From Sphaerulina vaccinii (lineage: Eukaryota > Ascomycota > Dothideomycetes > Mycosphaerellales > Mycosphaerellaceae), in assembly GCA_022570795.1 (NCBI GenBank), contig JAKUDP010000023.1, positions 248,001 to 312,000 on the forward strand: a DNA stretch of 64,000 nucleotides, read 5' to 3'. The notes beneath the pieces are model-generated. The model saw only the letters and a list, made by a program, of their open reading frames with translations, searched no databases and was not told the DNA's origin. Made by a program: the position numbers and the translations under genes. Below, one piece after another: positions 52,315 to 62,140 of the stretch (positions are counted from its first letter, which is position 1; each line of letters opens with the position of its first letter).

Positions 52315-52460
52315 GACGGTGGCGCGTATGCCTGCAAGACCGCAGCCACCTGGCAATGTTCGTCGGGGAGGTGGATGGCCCGCGAAGCGTTTGAATGGAG
52401 CGCTTCTACGACGGCGGCGCGTATGCCTGCAAGACGGCGTTCACCTGACAATGTTCGCAG
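52315..52460. repeat. Direct duplication of the last 17 codons of the F-box-like gene
   Basis: A ~49-bp segment occurs at 52315-52363 and again at 52410-52458 with few differences. On the minus strand each reads GAACATTG(T/C)CAGGTG ... and encodes EHCQVxAVLQAYAPPS followed by a stop. The proximal copy (52410-52458) is the gene's real end; the distal copy lies in its 3' flank. The 46 bp between them is the part also found inverted at 47943. Confidence 0.9.
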
Positions 52461-53227
52461 CGTCCGTCGCGAGGATTGATGGAGTAAGTGTAACCATTGG
52501 GAGCGCGACGAGGCATCAATTGCTCCGGAGGGCACTCGCACGCTGTCTCCCTCACTTGCTCCGCCACTCCTTCATGTTCTTGTCGCCAGCTCAGCAGCAG
52601 TGCATCTTCAATCTTTCGCCCATGGACCTCTCCCTCCTCGGTCAATTGTCCCTTCGGATCCAACCCGCCAGCGTGCAACAACTTGTATATGTCGCTCGTG
52701 TCTTTGAAACTGCGAGGCACCCAGACGTACACTATCTCAAGCTCGAAACCTCGCTTGGATGGTACACCAAGACGTTTGAGCCAGCGCATCAGCGACTGTC
52801 TGGTAGTCGTAGACCATGTGAGTTCATTCATAACGCAGGCAAGCTCGATCGTCAAAGTCGCCTTTCGCTCCGAGTCCTTGGTCTTCGGCTTCAACAAGTT
52901 GATATCCTTCTCTGGCAACCGATTCAAGAAGGTCACGACTTTGGAAAAGTCGAAATCACGAACTCGAGCGGTGATGGCATACATCGCTTGACCGACCATC
53001 TGAGCATGCACCTGCTTGCTCGCGAGACTGAGATTTGTTGGCATTGCGATTCGCAGATTATTCGTCAGATATGCGCCAGTGTCTTCGAGGACTACTAGAT
53101 AGATCTCGTTCTGGAGCTCGCCAGGAAGATCTAGGAAAGAGATCTTGTTCTCATCTTGTGGAATCGAAGCTGGATGTGGACCAGCCTGCTCTTTCCCGAC
53201 TTTCTTGAAGGGCTGTGGCTCTGCCAT
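52406..53227 (-). CDS. F-box-like / uncharacterised fungal protein
   Basis: Single exon, 273 aa, from MAEPQPFKKVGKE; an upstream in-frame ATG at 53335 would add 36 residues. Residues about 30-60 (ISFLDLPGELQNEIYLVVLE ... NLSLASKQVHAQ) match the short F-box-like start seen in many Dothideomycete proteins: Leu-Pro-Gly-Glu-Leu-x-Asn-x-Ile-Tyr, then a conserved Ser-Lys-Gln helix. The remainder is mixed alpha/beta without enzymatic motifs, and the C-terminus contains CEHCQV. A role as a substrate adaptor of an SCF-type ubiquitin ligase is inferred from the motif only. The end of the coding sequence is duplicated in direct orientation just downstream and in inverted orientation 4.4 kb away. Confidence 0.78.
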   Translation of the reverse strand: MAEPQPFKKVGKEQAGPHPASIPQDENKISFLDLPGELQNEIYLVVLEDTGAYLTNNLRIAMPTNLSLASKQVHAQMVGQAMYAITARVRDFDFSKVVTFLNRLPEKDINLLKPKTKDSERKATLTIELACVMNELTWSTTTRQSLMRWLKRLGVPSKRGFELEIVYVWVPRSFKDTSDIYKLLHAGGLDPKGQLTEEGEVHGRKIEDALLLSWRQEHEGVAEQVRETACECPPEQLMPRRAPNGYTYSINPRDGRCEHCQVNAVLQAYAPPS

Positions 53228-53904
53228 GGCTGTTGTTGTGTGAAGAAGCAAAGAGAGACAGCGCACGCATACTTCATATGAGAATGTCACTGTTGTGCCA
53301 GGCAACAGAACGAATGTGGAAGATCGCAACGTCACTAGAGACGATGTTGCTTTGCTTGGCCTTCATCCTTCATGCCGTCAGCCAAGACAATCCTCGAGCA
53401 AGCTACCAACCTCTGGCGAAGAACATATCACGATGTTATGTCTAAATCGGTCGTGAATGAAATTTGTCAAGTCTTTATGAGGGCTTTAGCGTTCGCCAGA
53501 CACCATATCACGCCTATACCTTACGAAGCAAGTCCCAGCCTATCGGTCTGCAGTTGCCCTCTTTGTGATGCGGGCTTACCAGAATCCTTCGGGCTAAGGC
53601 ACATGATTGGCTATGAAGAAGCATACCGTGAAGTCCAACATAACGAATACGCATGTCCTACAATGCAAAACTTTCAACAGGCCCTGTCGAGGGCGATATA
53701 GCAGGATTGACAGATCAAACAATCCTCGTCGATTAGTGTCCGCAGGATCCCGCAACCAGGGCTTGGCATCTAGGTCTGTAGGGCTACCATTACAACTACA
53801 GTAGATATAGGTATTCCATTCTGCCTTGACCAGTCTCGACGCACTACTGGATGTGACACGCCTATCCCTCAGCAGCACGGCAATACAAGGGTCCACTGCC
53901 GATC
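53228..53904. other. Intergenic, nothing recognised
   Basis: About 680 bp between divergently oriented genes. A frame at 53372-53701 has no domain. No gene supported. Confidence 0.5.
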
Positions 53905-54845
53905 ATGTCCACGTGCCATACAGACCTTACGAAACAGTACGATGTCTACCCTTTCATCGCACCAGAACGCTTCGCTGGCAAGCTCAAGGACAAAGTCGCA
54001 CTTATCACAGGAGCCAGCAGTGGCATTGGCAAAGCCACAGCACTAGCTCTAGCAGCAGCATCGCATGTGTAGCTCGACGGAAGCAAGAATTAGATGCATT
54101 AGTCGAAGAGATGAAATCCAAGCGCAATACTGAAGCCATCGCAATTCCAATCGATATCACTGAGCCCACTGCTGCAAAAACCATGGTCCAACAAGTCGAA
54201 TTCACCCTAGGACCAATTGACATCTTAATCAACAACGCCGCCACTCACAAAATGTCCCGTTTCCTCGACGTACAAGATTTCAACGCAGATTGGTACTCTA
54301 TGTTCTCCACCAACTTGTACGCTCCCGTTGCTCTCATCCACGCTATCCTCCCATCCATGATCTCCCGTCGCACTGGCACAATCATATCTCTAGTCTCCGT
54401 CTCCGGAGTCCACAACCTTACTTGGCAAACAGCTTATGCTACTTCCAAATGCGCTTTGACGAAATTCCACCAAAACTTAGCCTGGAAAATCGAACCCTAC
54501 AAGATCAACAGCTTCGCGGTCCATTTTGGTGTTATTCATACTCCATTAGCTGCGAACGCTGGTAGCGAGTTGATGGAGCTTTGCCAGAGTTTGCCGCTTG
54601 AAGCGAATACTGAGAAGATTCGGAAGTTAGATGGACAGTATGAGGGCGTTAGGTTTCAGAGTCTGGAGATGGCTGCGCAGACGGTTGTTGCTCTTGCAGG
54701 TGGGGAGGCTAGATGTAAGGTGCTGAGTGGGAGGTATGTGGATGGTGAGCAGGATTTGGAGAGTGTGATACTGGAGGCGGAGAAAGAGGGTATGGGGAGG
54801 AGTGGGAAGGAGGCGTTGTATTTGTTGAAGATGGAGGAGTTGTAG
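53905..54845 (+). pseudogene. Short-chain dehydrogenase/reductase with frameshift near residue 53
   Basis: From ATG 53905 the frame reads a leader, then KVALITGASSGIGKATALAL, a perfect SDR TGxxxGIG cofactor site, and reaches TAG at 54070-54072. The rest of the enzyme continues in another phase from about 54060: ACVARRKQELDALVEEMK, DILINNAATHKM (Asn-Ala-Ala motif), IISLVSVSGVH (catalytic Ser) and YATSK (the YxxxK pair), ending at 54845. In intact SDRs these two parts join directly through an Ala-Gly-Ala type loop, and there is no room for an intron at the junction. A net loss or gain of one or two bases, or a short non-multiple-of-three deletion, in the AGCAGCAGCA stretch explains it. The intact protein would be about 310 aa. 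It is a pseudogene unless the sequence has an error here. Confidence 0.82.
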
Positions 54846-54920
54846 AAAGCTGGGATCTGCCGAGACTGTCAAGGTAGTGCGTACTAAGCTGCTAATGATT
54901 CGAACAGATACCAGAATCGA

Positions 54921-55349
54921 GTGGATAAGCAGAGAAGAGTCAATGTCTTTGATCACAAACATGCACGAGACTTATCAATCGCGACTCTGGGTGGCGGTGC
55001 TCGTGATCCCTCACGACATCAGCGTTTTAGCTCAATTGACATCTATAGACATCACTACTCATCCTTATACCATTGGTTCGAGGTCGTCCTTTCAGCGCTG
55101 ACCTACGACCTGCACTACAACACCGGCAAGATCGAGGCTGCTTGCCGCTGAGAAGCACTATGAGGGCATGTGGTTCTTCCATTAAGAAGCTTCATTGAAG
55201 AGTATGTGTATCTCGCCATCTGTATAGTCGAAGGTGAACATTATGGGAAAGTCAACTCGGCCAAGAACGGCACGAGGTGGCGCAAGTACCAGAGAAAGCT
55301 TAGAGCTGCTGTCAACGCAGTTAAGGAGAACTTCACGAAGAAAGACTAA
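54921..55349 (+). pseudogene. Possible degraded ORF with two internal TGA codons
   Basis: One reading frame runs from about 54921 to TAA at 55347-55349 and is interrupted only by two closely spaced TGA codons near 55150-55161. The part after the stops has protein-like composition: FIEEYVYLAICIVEGEHYGK, then GTRWRKYQRKLRAAVNAVKE and a Lys-rich end. The part before includes YHWFEVVLSALTYDLHYN. No GT-AG pair removes the stops in frame. It may be a decayed gene. No homologous family is recognised. Confidence 0.35.
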
Positions 55350-55723
55350 GGCGCCATGAAGGGCGGCGAGCGAGGTGGCGAGTGTCGTAGTAAGGTCGCA
55401 GAGCTGGACATTGGTGCGTGTCAGACGAGGACTTTGTTGATCTTGGAAGCTTGTCTGGCAGTGCAGGTGAGGATTTTGACTTGATCAGCATTGACTTGCA
55501 GTAAGTGGGCAGATGTTTCATTCGTGAAGTAGCATACTCAATGTGGCTACATCCTGAGGACAGCATAAATATATAAATTGACGAAAGACGTGGGTAACAC
55601 TTTGGCCATCCAGGACTGACTTCGCTTCACTTCACTTTGCCCCACTTATCTCACTCAACGAAGATTCACTTTCTTCATTTCTCAACTGCCCACCGGTTTG
55701 GACCCCTTTTCGGTGCATCTTGG

Positions 55724-55732
55724 CTATAAAAG
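55724..55732 (+). promoter_or_regulatory. TATA box of the F-box-like gene at 55809
   Basis: CTATAAAAG lies 77-85 bp upstream of the ATG, followed by a pyrimidine/adenine-rich leader with several CTTC/CCACC words. Position and sequence fit a fungal TATA element. Confidence 0.65.
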
Positions 55733-55808
55733 AACTTCCACTTCTTTCGACATTCCTCTCTTCTACTCCCCACTACCATCCACCACCACCAACCAAGCCG
55801 CATCTAAG

Positions 55809-56732
55809 ATGTCTGTCCCAGCCACCGCCGAAGATGCCTGGAAACACGCAAAAGCACTCGAAGACTGTGCTGATCTACTCCAAAACGACCTGCATTCTGC
55901 CGAACATGGTGCCCATTGCAATAAGTTGCGCGACGCCGCCACCTTTCTGCGCGAACAGGCGTCGGTCTCCGCAGCTGCGAGATGCACCACGGCATCAAGT
56001 GCTGCTGCTCAAAGGGTCTTCGACACGCCAGAGCTTCTGGAGATCATTCTGACGTCCCTGGACACCAAAGAGAAATTGCGTGCCATGGAAGTGCAGCAAA
56101 CCTGGCGCGATACAGTCTTGGCCTCTCCAAACTTGAAGATTGCTCTGGGACTTCGAATCGACCCGAAGCAGAAGTACCTTTCTAGCCCATTCATCACTCC
56201 CAATACGATCACCACACGCTGCAAACGAGAAGACGATTTCCGACGCACCAAGATCAGTCTGCCATGCAGCCATAGCTTGACGCTGTGTCATCACATCAAG
56301 AAGTTCGGCAATAGTCTTGGCCACGACGTCCGTATCAACATTGAAAGCGACACCTTCCACGACCCCAAACCGCCTTGTGGATCGCGAATTCAAGATATGC
56401 AGCTATTCGGACTTCCATTCACCAGTCTAGAAGTGCTAGTCGCATATCACGCCAAGGATGGCGAGAGCATCAGAGACAGAATTAAGTATGGTGAGGAGAG
56501 GAACTTGACCGTCGGAGGACTCGCTCAGCGGACTCAGGAGCTCATTGAGCTTCGCAAAGATCGCGCCATTCCTGATGGGACCATGTTCATAATGTGGGAG
56601 GCCTGGCTCTCTCTCCGCGAAGACGATCCATTCTTGCGCCGAATTGAGGAAGAGAGAACTGAGGAGGCCGCACAGAAGCAGCGGACCAAGGAGAACGGTA
56701 TGACCAAGGACCATCCTATCGTTTTGGATTAG
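55809..56732 (+). CDS. F-box-like domain protein
   Basis: Single exon, 307 aa, from MSVPATAEDAWKHAKA. A helical leader with an Ala-rich stretch precedes RVFDTPELLEIILTSLDTKEKLRAMEVQQTWRDTVLASPNL (about residues 70-110), an F-box-like motif: Glu-Leu-Leu-Glu-Ile-Ile-Leu, then a Gln-x-Thr-Trp-Arg-Asp helix, as in a large family expanded in Dothideomycetes. The C-terminal part has mixed secondary structure, Cys residues and a charged helix (RRIEEERTEEAAQKQRTKE), with no leucine-rich or WD repeats. Presumed adaptor for ubiquitin ligase or scaffold; partners unknown. A TATA box upstream supports this start. The open frame continues 37 codons upstream, but that part corresponds to the leader with the TATA box. 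Confidence 0.85.
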   Translation: MSVPATAEDAWKHAKALEDCADLLQNDLHSAEHGAHCNKLRDAATFLREQASVSAAARCTTASSAAAQRVFDTPELLEIILTSLDTKEKLRAMEVQQTWRDTVLASPNLKIALGLRIDPKQKYLSSPFITPNTITTRCKREDDFRRTKISLPCSHSLTLCHHIKKFGNSLGHDVRINIESDTFHDPKPPCGSRIQDMQLFGLPFTSLEVLVAYHAKDGESIRDRIKYGEERNLTVGGLAQRTQELIELRKDRAIPDGTMFIMWEAWLSLREDDPFLRRIEEERTEEAAQKQRTKENGMTKDHPIVLD

Positions 56733-56956
56733 CTTGAAGCCTAGGAGTTTGACGGGTATGGAGCATAGTCGGCTGGGAGGACTCCATGTATAATAGTATG
56801 GCTGACTGCTTGCCTAGATCGTAGAGCCATGGGGCTGAATCAGCTCGATATTGAAGCAGAATGACATTTTCTAATCGTACCGTCTTTGCAACATTGATAT
56901 CAACGGTCGTACCTAGGCCTTTGTCTGTGGGCACTCAAGAAGTATCGCTCCAACGC

Positions 56957-57787
56957 TCACGGTAGCTGACTAGGCTGTACCTCCAACTCCTGAGCTGGCT
57001 TCTGATGGGACATCTCGTGCACTTGGGTATACTTTGGTTCCGACGAGCTATAGAACGCCATCGAGCTCGGCTCAGAACTTTGAGGCAGCTGCCTCAGTCT
57101 GTTCACTTCTTTTGATAACGTATTAGCTCTCCTCCATTGCCATACAAGTGCCATAATCGCCAAGAGTAAGAAAACACCAAGCGATACTCCTACTCCGATG
57201 CTGGTTGTGGCCTGAGGGTCCTCTGGGGTCGAAGCTAAAGAGTCTACCGTAGTATTGGCTGTGCATGTAGCATTGAGTGCAGCGGCGGTCTGATTGGTAG
57301 CGACCATAGTGTGGTATTGGTCTAGAGTGTAGCTGGTATCCGGGAAAAGAACGTATCCAGGCTCCGCGATGGAGAACGGTGCGTTCGACTTATGCGAGGT
57401 TGTCGTGCATGAAGAGCCATTGTAGCCAAAACAGCAGAAGTTGCCGTTGGAGGTTTGGGCGCCAGCCACAAGGATGGTTACGCCAGTGTCCGGGTAGACT
57501 ACAGAACATTGACGATCGGCTGCGGGCTACTCTCGAAAGTTTATGTTGTTGTTATTCTTACCATCGTCACAAACCCGTGGACAGGCGGGATCTGTCCATG
57601 TCTTGTCTGTGCAGCCATGTCTCGCTAGACGATTGCCGTAAAAAGACTGCTGCCAGCATAGGCCATTGCTAAGACAAATTGAGCTATTTCCACAGCAAGC
57701 GCTATGTCCGCTCTCTTCTATGTCGCAAGGAGTTGTTGCTTCAAACTCCCGTCCGTTCGGGAAGTAGCATTTCTTGGTAGTAGACAT
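56957..57787 (-). CDS. Cysteine-rich single-pass membrane protein
   Basis: Exons on the minus strand 57787-57562 and 57498-56957 (255 aa), 63-nt GTAAGA...TGTAG intron joining Asp-Asp to Val-Tyr-Pro-Asp. The extracellular N-terminal half is Cys-rich (CDIEESGHSACCGNSSICLS, CTDKTWTDPACPRVCDDG, FCCFGYNGSSC), followed by a Thr/Ala linker with N-glycosylation sites, then a strong membrane helix (IGVGVSLGVFLLLAIMALVW, about residues 180-200) and a basic then Ser/Gln-rich cytosolic tail. There is no cleavable signal, so the helix would act as the anchor. This layout is common among fungal plasma-membrane proteins annotated as hypothetical, some WSC-like; a sensor or wall-contact role is possible but unproven. 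Ends on the minus strand facing the 55809 gene. Confidence 0.8.
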
Positions 57788-57936
57788 GACAAGGTAGGCA
57801 TCTTGTGTGTGCAGTCTGCAACAATAGCGGCGAGGAACAGCTGCCAGATGTACTTTTGTGCTCAGAGTGCCATCCAGACTTTCAAATTGGAAATCGCGTG
57901 GCGGGCTGTAACCTGGGGCTATAGGTGTAAGCAGTC

Positions 57937-58695
57937 GTGCTAGAAGCCAAGATAATAAGCGCAGGTGACACAGCTTGCCAGTCCATGAAGCACATTAGAT
58001 GCTTGATTTCGATCAAGCAGGCAGGCATGCTTGCAGCTACTGACTTTACAGATGTAAGTCCAACTCGAGGGGCGAATTTCGGTCGTCGAAAAGCATTTCT
58101 ATCGCCTTTGCCTCGTGCTGAAGATACAGTGCAGCTGAAGCCAAGGTCTCCTAAGCTCGACGCCACCCATGCAATTGAGTCGTACCAAGCACAGCCCGTG
58201 GAGTTCATGAATAGCATGTGGCATCCTGCTTATGGTCCAACGAAAACGGTAGTTCGACATCTGAAACGTGTCCGACGTCGAAAGCGAAGCACAAGAAAGG
58301 CCATTGTCAGCCTGACCTCACTCAGCATCTCTGTCGCAGTGACCCATCACAACTCAGTAGAGCCTTGTCCAGGACCAAAGCACTCTCTGCACAATCTTAC
58401 TTGCTACTCCACTCCTTCCGTCTGGACGTTCTACTCCTTCCCTACTCCACTCCTTCCTACTCCTTCCCTACTCCACTCCTTCCGTCTGGGAGGCATGGCT
58501 GCGCCACCTCTTGATAGGCTGTTACAGTGGGGTCTTCCTTGGTCGCGTGCAATTACCAATTGTCCATATACCTCCGGAATTCGCGAGTGTTCGTCGGACT
58601 GGATCCACCAACAAGTCAGGCCAATGCAGCAAAGACGAAGTACAGGGCAGCCACTCTCCGTTCTCGACCTAATCACCTTCATCGTCGCACGGTAG
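57937..58695 (+). CDS. Possible hypothetical protein, 252 codons, no domain
   Basis: An uninterrupted frame of 252 codons from ATG 57937. Length alone is unusual for non-coding DNA at this base composition, but part is kept open by the CT-rich repeat (58408-58490), which has few stops. A basic stretch VRRRKRSTRK and a Ser/Thr/Leu-rich region are the only features. No signal peptide, no known motif. Not accepted as a firm gene. Confidence 0.3.
   Translation: MLEAKIISAGDTACQSMKHIRCLISIKQAGMLAATDFTDVSPTRGANFGRRKAFLSPLPRAEDTVQLKPRSPKLDATHAIESYQAQPVEFMNSMWHPAYGPTKTVVRHLKRVRRRKRSTRKAIVSLTSLSISVAVTHHNSVEPCPGPKHSLHNLTCYSTPSVWTFYSFPTPLLPTPSLLHSFRLGGMAAPPLDRLLQWGLPWSRAITNCPYTSGIRECSSDWIHQQVRPMQQRRSTGQPLSVLDLITFIVAR
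58408..58490. repeat. CT-rich tandem repeat
   Basis: Units of CTACTCCACTCCTTCC with CGTCTGG interspersed, imperfect and nested. Confidence 0.8.
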
Positions 58696-59060
58696 GCATT
58701 GAAAGAGGTCGCCAGCTATACGGCTGCCCAGAGCTGCATATATCTGAGGCCGCACCGTCATGGATCCAGTCACAGGTATGAGCGGAACTCGGAGGGGTAG
58801 TGCAGAGAAGTCGATGTATACAAGCTCCAAACAGGCCGTGCTGTCCGGAATTGGGTCTCGTTATGTGTCTGCGAGGTACTTCGATCACCAGATTCAGATA
58901 AGTGCCATCGCATGGCACACTTAGGCTGTCTACAGAAGCCGAGTGCATGAAGTCTGTCGCAGCTCCTGCATGCGTACTTGAAGTGAGGTATGAGTCTAGA
59001 TGGCATGCCAGGCGGCAGCTTCTTGTGCACTGATGCATTGGTGGTCATAATCTATATGTA

Positions 59061-60260
59061 TCATCTTGAGCTCTTCCTCTCGTCATCATCATCCGTAGTC
59101 TCACCATCGCCAGCATCGAAGACATCCCTTTCCGTAGCATCCTCGTCGTCCGTGAGCTCATCTCTATAACCCCGTTCCAGGTCATGTTCATATGTTGTAT
59201 GCAGTGACACATCACTCTGTCTTTCTCTGAGCACGTCTCTGGCATGTCTCACATCTTCATCCTCATCAACATATTCTCCTCCGCTCTCTCTTCTCCTTCC
59301 CTGTCCAGCTTCAGCCGCTTCTTCTGCTTCTAGCTGTGCGGCTCTCGCTGCTGTACGCGAGTATATCAGATAACCCGTCCCAATCCCCAACCCAATTCCA
59401 ATGAGCATAGTAGTATAACTGACAACCTTCGTCCCAAAAGACATCTTATCTCCACTCTCCGCAATGATTCCCAGCTGCCTTCCAACGAAAACATGTAACA
59501 ACAGCTTGGGACTAGCAATAGCAGTCGCTAGCATAAAGTTCTGCCAAGTGACAGTCGGTATCGTAGATATCGCACCATTCGAAAAGCTATACGGCAACGG
59601 ACATAGCCTTATCATGATCAACAACTTGATTCCGTCGTGTTTGAGGACGAGTGCCAGAGCGGAGAATTTCGCGTTCTTCTCTGTCATTCGCGATACGAAG
59701 CTCTTTAGGACAGTCCGTGACACCAGAAAGGATACCGTAGATCCCAATATCGTAGCTGAGGCGAGTATGAACCATCCTTTCATCCCGAAGACAAACCCTC
59801 CGATCGTCACACAAGTACTGTATCCAATCATAGGAGGGAAGGAGACGAAGAATGTCATGAACCACAGTATTAGCCATCCCGCGGGCATTGCTCTCCAGTG
59901 TTTCGCAAACGGGGCTAGCCATTGAAAGATTGCATGGCTGTATGTGATGGCCAGTATCGTCAAGATGAATGATACGACACCAAAGGCTATCAGACCGCCT
60001 TGTTGGAGAGGTGTGAGGTGCGTCCAGATTGAGTAGCCGCGAGTGTAGTATTGTTCGGCGAGGAGGAGGTATTTGTCTCGGCGACGTTGGGGTCGCTGTC
60101 GTGTAGGCGGAGCATCGGGAGAGCGACGCGACCAGAGTGGCGAGTGGGAGTTGGTGCGGTGGCTGTTGGGGAGTGGTAGGGAGGACTCGTCGTCGCTGTT
60201 GTCGTTGTATTGTGATGCTAGCGCGCGAGCTGTCGAGGAGTAGTGCTCTTGGTCGCCCAT
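59061..60260 (-). CDS. TVP38: Golgi VTT/SNARE-associated membrane protein Tvp38
   Basis: Single exon, 399 aa, from MGDQEHYSSTARALASQY. A hydrophilic Arg/Ser/Pro-rich N-terminus is followed by several membrane helices (about residues 85-300). The VTT (SNARE-associated) domain is recognisable by FPPMIGYSTCVTIGGFVFG and the loop LLIMIRLCPLPYSFSNGAIS, then LLLHVFVGRQLG and ESGDKMS. The C-terminal tail is acidic and coiled (EAEEAAEAGQGRRRES, DELTDDEDATERD). Yeast Tvp38 is a late-Golgi membrane protein of the DedA/VTT family; members of this superfamily act as lipid scramblases in other systems. Start and length match fungal orthologues. It is divergent from the FMN dehydrogenase gene with 562 bp between starts. 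Confidence 0.93.
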   Translation of the reverse strand: MGDQEHYSSTARALASQYNDNSDDESSLPLPNSHRTNSHSPLWSRRSPDAPPTRQRPQRRRDKYLLLAEQYYTRGYSIWTHLTPLQQGGLIAFGVVSFILTILAITYSHAIFQWLAPFAKHWRAMPAGWLILWFMTFFVSFPPMIGYSTCVTIGGFVFGMKGWFILASATILGSTVSFLVSRTVLKSFVSRMTEKNAKFSALALVLKHDGIKLLIMIRLCPLPYSFSNGAISTIPTVTWQNFMLATAIASPKLLLHVFVGRQLGIIAESGDKMSFGTKVVSYTTMLIGIGLGIGTGYLIYSRTAARAAQLEAEEAAEAGQGRRRESGGEYVDEDEDVRHARDVLRERQSDVSLHTTYEHDLERGYRDELTDDEDATERDVFDAGDGETTDDDDERKSSR

Positions 60261-60822
60261 TGCTGCTCCCTTCTCCTCTTCTCAAGGAAGTGGTAGGTGG
60301 TTGTGAGGAGATGGAGGAGATGTGTATCACCTCCGACGTTTGCAGTGATACATCGTTGTTTGAGGTTGTCGTCGTTCAGTATACGAGTGCCTAGCTTCAT
60401 GGCGCAGTAGGTCAAGTCGATCTAAACATCCGCCGACAGGGTTACATTATGTCACTCATGCTACTGTACTGTATTTAAAGTTATCAGCACGTGAAAGCGC
60501 GCTAGCCTCGCGAGTGAATGAAAATGTGGAGGTCTGCACTTGGCCTTCTTCACTCCTCTCACCAAGCAAGGAAACCGCATGCTATTAGTCTCACAAGACG
60601 ATGCCTTGAGACGCGTGTCAACCCACAGAGATAGCAGAGACCGTGATTTCCGCAAACCGGCATCTGTCCGGCGCTGATGGCGTCACTGCTGTGCTGCCAT
60701 GTAGGCATGTAAAACGGATATGAGTGTGAGGGTAGAAAATGTAGGCAGGAATTACGACTCCGTTCAACTTCCAACTCAGAACATCGACACTCCTCAGCAG
60801 AACACAAGCACAAGAATCGGAA
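60261..60822. other. Divergent promoter region of TVP38 and FMN dehydrogenase gene
   Basis: About 560 bp. A TATTTAAAG element at 60473-60481 could be a TATA-type site, but it lies about 340 bp from either start. Nothing else seen. Confidence 0.4.
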
Positions 60823-62140
60823 ATGGCACACAGAGTAGCAGGAGGCGTTGGCTACCGCACTTCAGGAAAACCCAAGGCGCCCACTGATCCAGTCGAGTAC
60901 GAGCAGAAGATCTATCAGCGGGGTCTCCAATATGAGCGACCAAGTCTCTCCTTCCAGCCTCAAAACTGGGAAACAGAAGCGGCAGCACGTATGAGCGCTG
61001 AAACGAAAGGTATCATCATCCCCCCATATACATCACGCACAATGACTAACAGAGGTATGCATAGGCTATGTAATGGGAAACGCCGGCCAAGGCGAAACCC
61101 AACAAAAGAACAAGGCAGCCTTCGCAAAATGGTCAATCGTCCCCAAACGACTGATCAAAACAACAAGACTCCCCGACTTATCCACCTCCGTCCTAGGACA
61201 AAAAGTCCCTTTTCCCATAGCAGTAGCCCCAGTCGGCGTCCAACAAATCATGAACCCTGAAGGCGAAATCGCGTCAGCGCGTGCCGCAGCTTCAGAAGGT
61301 GTACCCTACATAATGTCCACAGCATCCTCAACTTCCATCGAAAACGTCGCCAAGGCAAATGGAGATGGCACGAGATGGTTTCAACTCTACTGGCCCAGCC
61401 AAGACAAGAAAGAAATCACAATTTCCATGCTCCAAAGAGCTAAGAAAGCAGGCTTCTCTGCACTCTTCGTAACGCTCGACACGTACATCCTTGGCTGGCG
61501 ACCTTCTGACATGGATAATGGCTACAACCCATTCCTGCGATCAGACTCCGTTGGTGTGGCAATCGGCTTCTCGGACCCTGTCTTTCGATCACAGTTCAAG
61601 TCTCAACATGGCGTTGAGATAGAGGAGGATATGCATACTGCGGCCGCTGAGTGGACGAAGACCATCTTCCCAGGCTTTAGTCATGGTTGGGAAGATATTG
61701 CATTTCTGAAAGAGCACTGGGACGGATCTATCGTGCTCAAGGGCATCCAGAGTGTTGAGGATGCGACCAAAGCTGTTGAAGTTGGTGTTCAAGGGATTGT
61801 CGTGTCTAACCACGGAGGAAGACAAGTCGATGGCGGCGTTTCGAGTCTTGGAATGCTTCCTCGGATCGTCGATGCTGTAAGTGATAAGATCGACATCTTC
61901 TTCGATTCGGGCATCCGTTGTGGAGCTGATATTGCGAAGGCTTTGGCTTTGGGCGCGAAGTCTTGTTTAATTGGAAGACCGTTTGTGTATGGACTGGCTC
62001 TTGGTGGGGAGGAGGGTGTGGCTCATGTGTTGAAGAGTCTGTTGGGGGATTTGGAACTTACATTGCATTTGGCTGGGATTGAGAGTTCTGGGCCGGAACA
62101 TTTGAACCGGAGTGTTTTGGTGAGGGAGGATCAGTTGTGA
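60823..62140 (+). CDS. FMN-dependent alpha-hydroxyacid dehydrogenase/oxidase
   Basis: Exons 60823-61009 and 61065-62140 (420 aa), 55-nt intron formed by GTATCA ... CATAG with ACTAAC before the acceptor. The fold is a TIM barrel: PFPIAVAPVGVQQIMNPEGE, then the YIMSTASSTSIENVA strand, FQLYWPSQDK, ALFVTLDTYILGWRPSDM, SIVLKGIQSVEDA, the active-site motif SNHGGRQVDG (catalytic His312, Arg315) and FDSGIRCGADIAKALALGA with IGRPFVYGLA (FMN phosphate site). Relatives include lactate oxidase, lactate 2-monooxygenase, glycolate oxidase and fungal enzymes of unknown substrate; no cytochrome b2 domain is present, so oxygen is the likely acceptor. No peroxisomal SKL-type end (C-terminus Glu-Asp-Gln-Leu). 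Chemistry: oxidation of a 2-hydroxyacid to a 2-ketoacid. Confidence 0.95.

Larger units (their letters stand above)
54846..55808. other. Intergenic with a degraded ORF and the promoter of the next gene
   Basis: See the degraded frame at 54921-55349 and the TATA box at 55724. The remaining ~370 bp shows nothing else. Confidence 0.5.
57788..59060. other. Intergenic with one long unexplained frame
   Basis: See 57937-58695. A pyrimidine-rich tandem repeat of CTACTCCACTCCTTCC type is at about 58408-58490. Confidence 0.5.
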
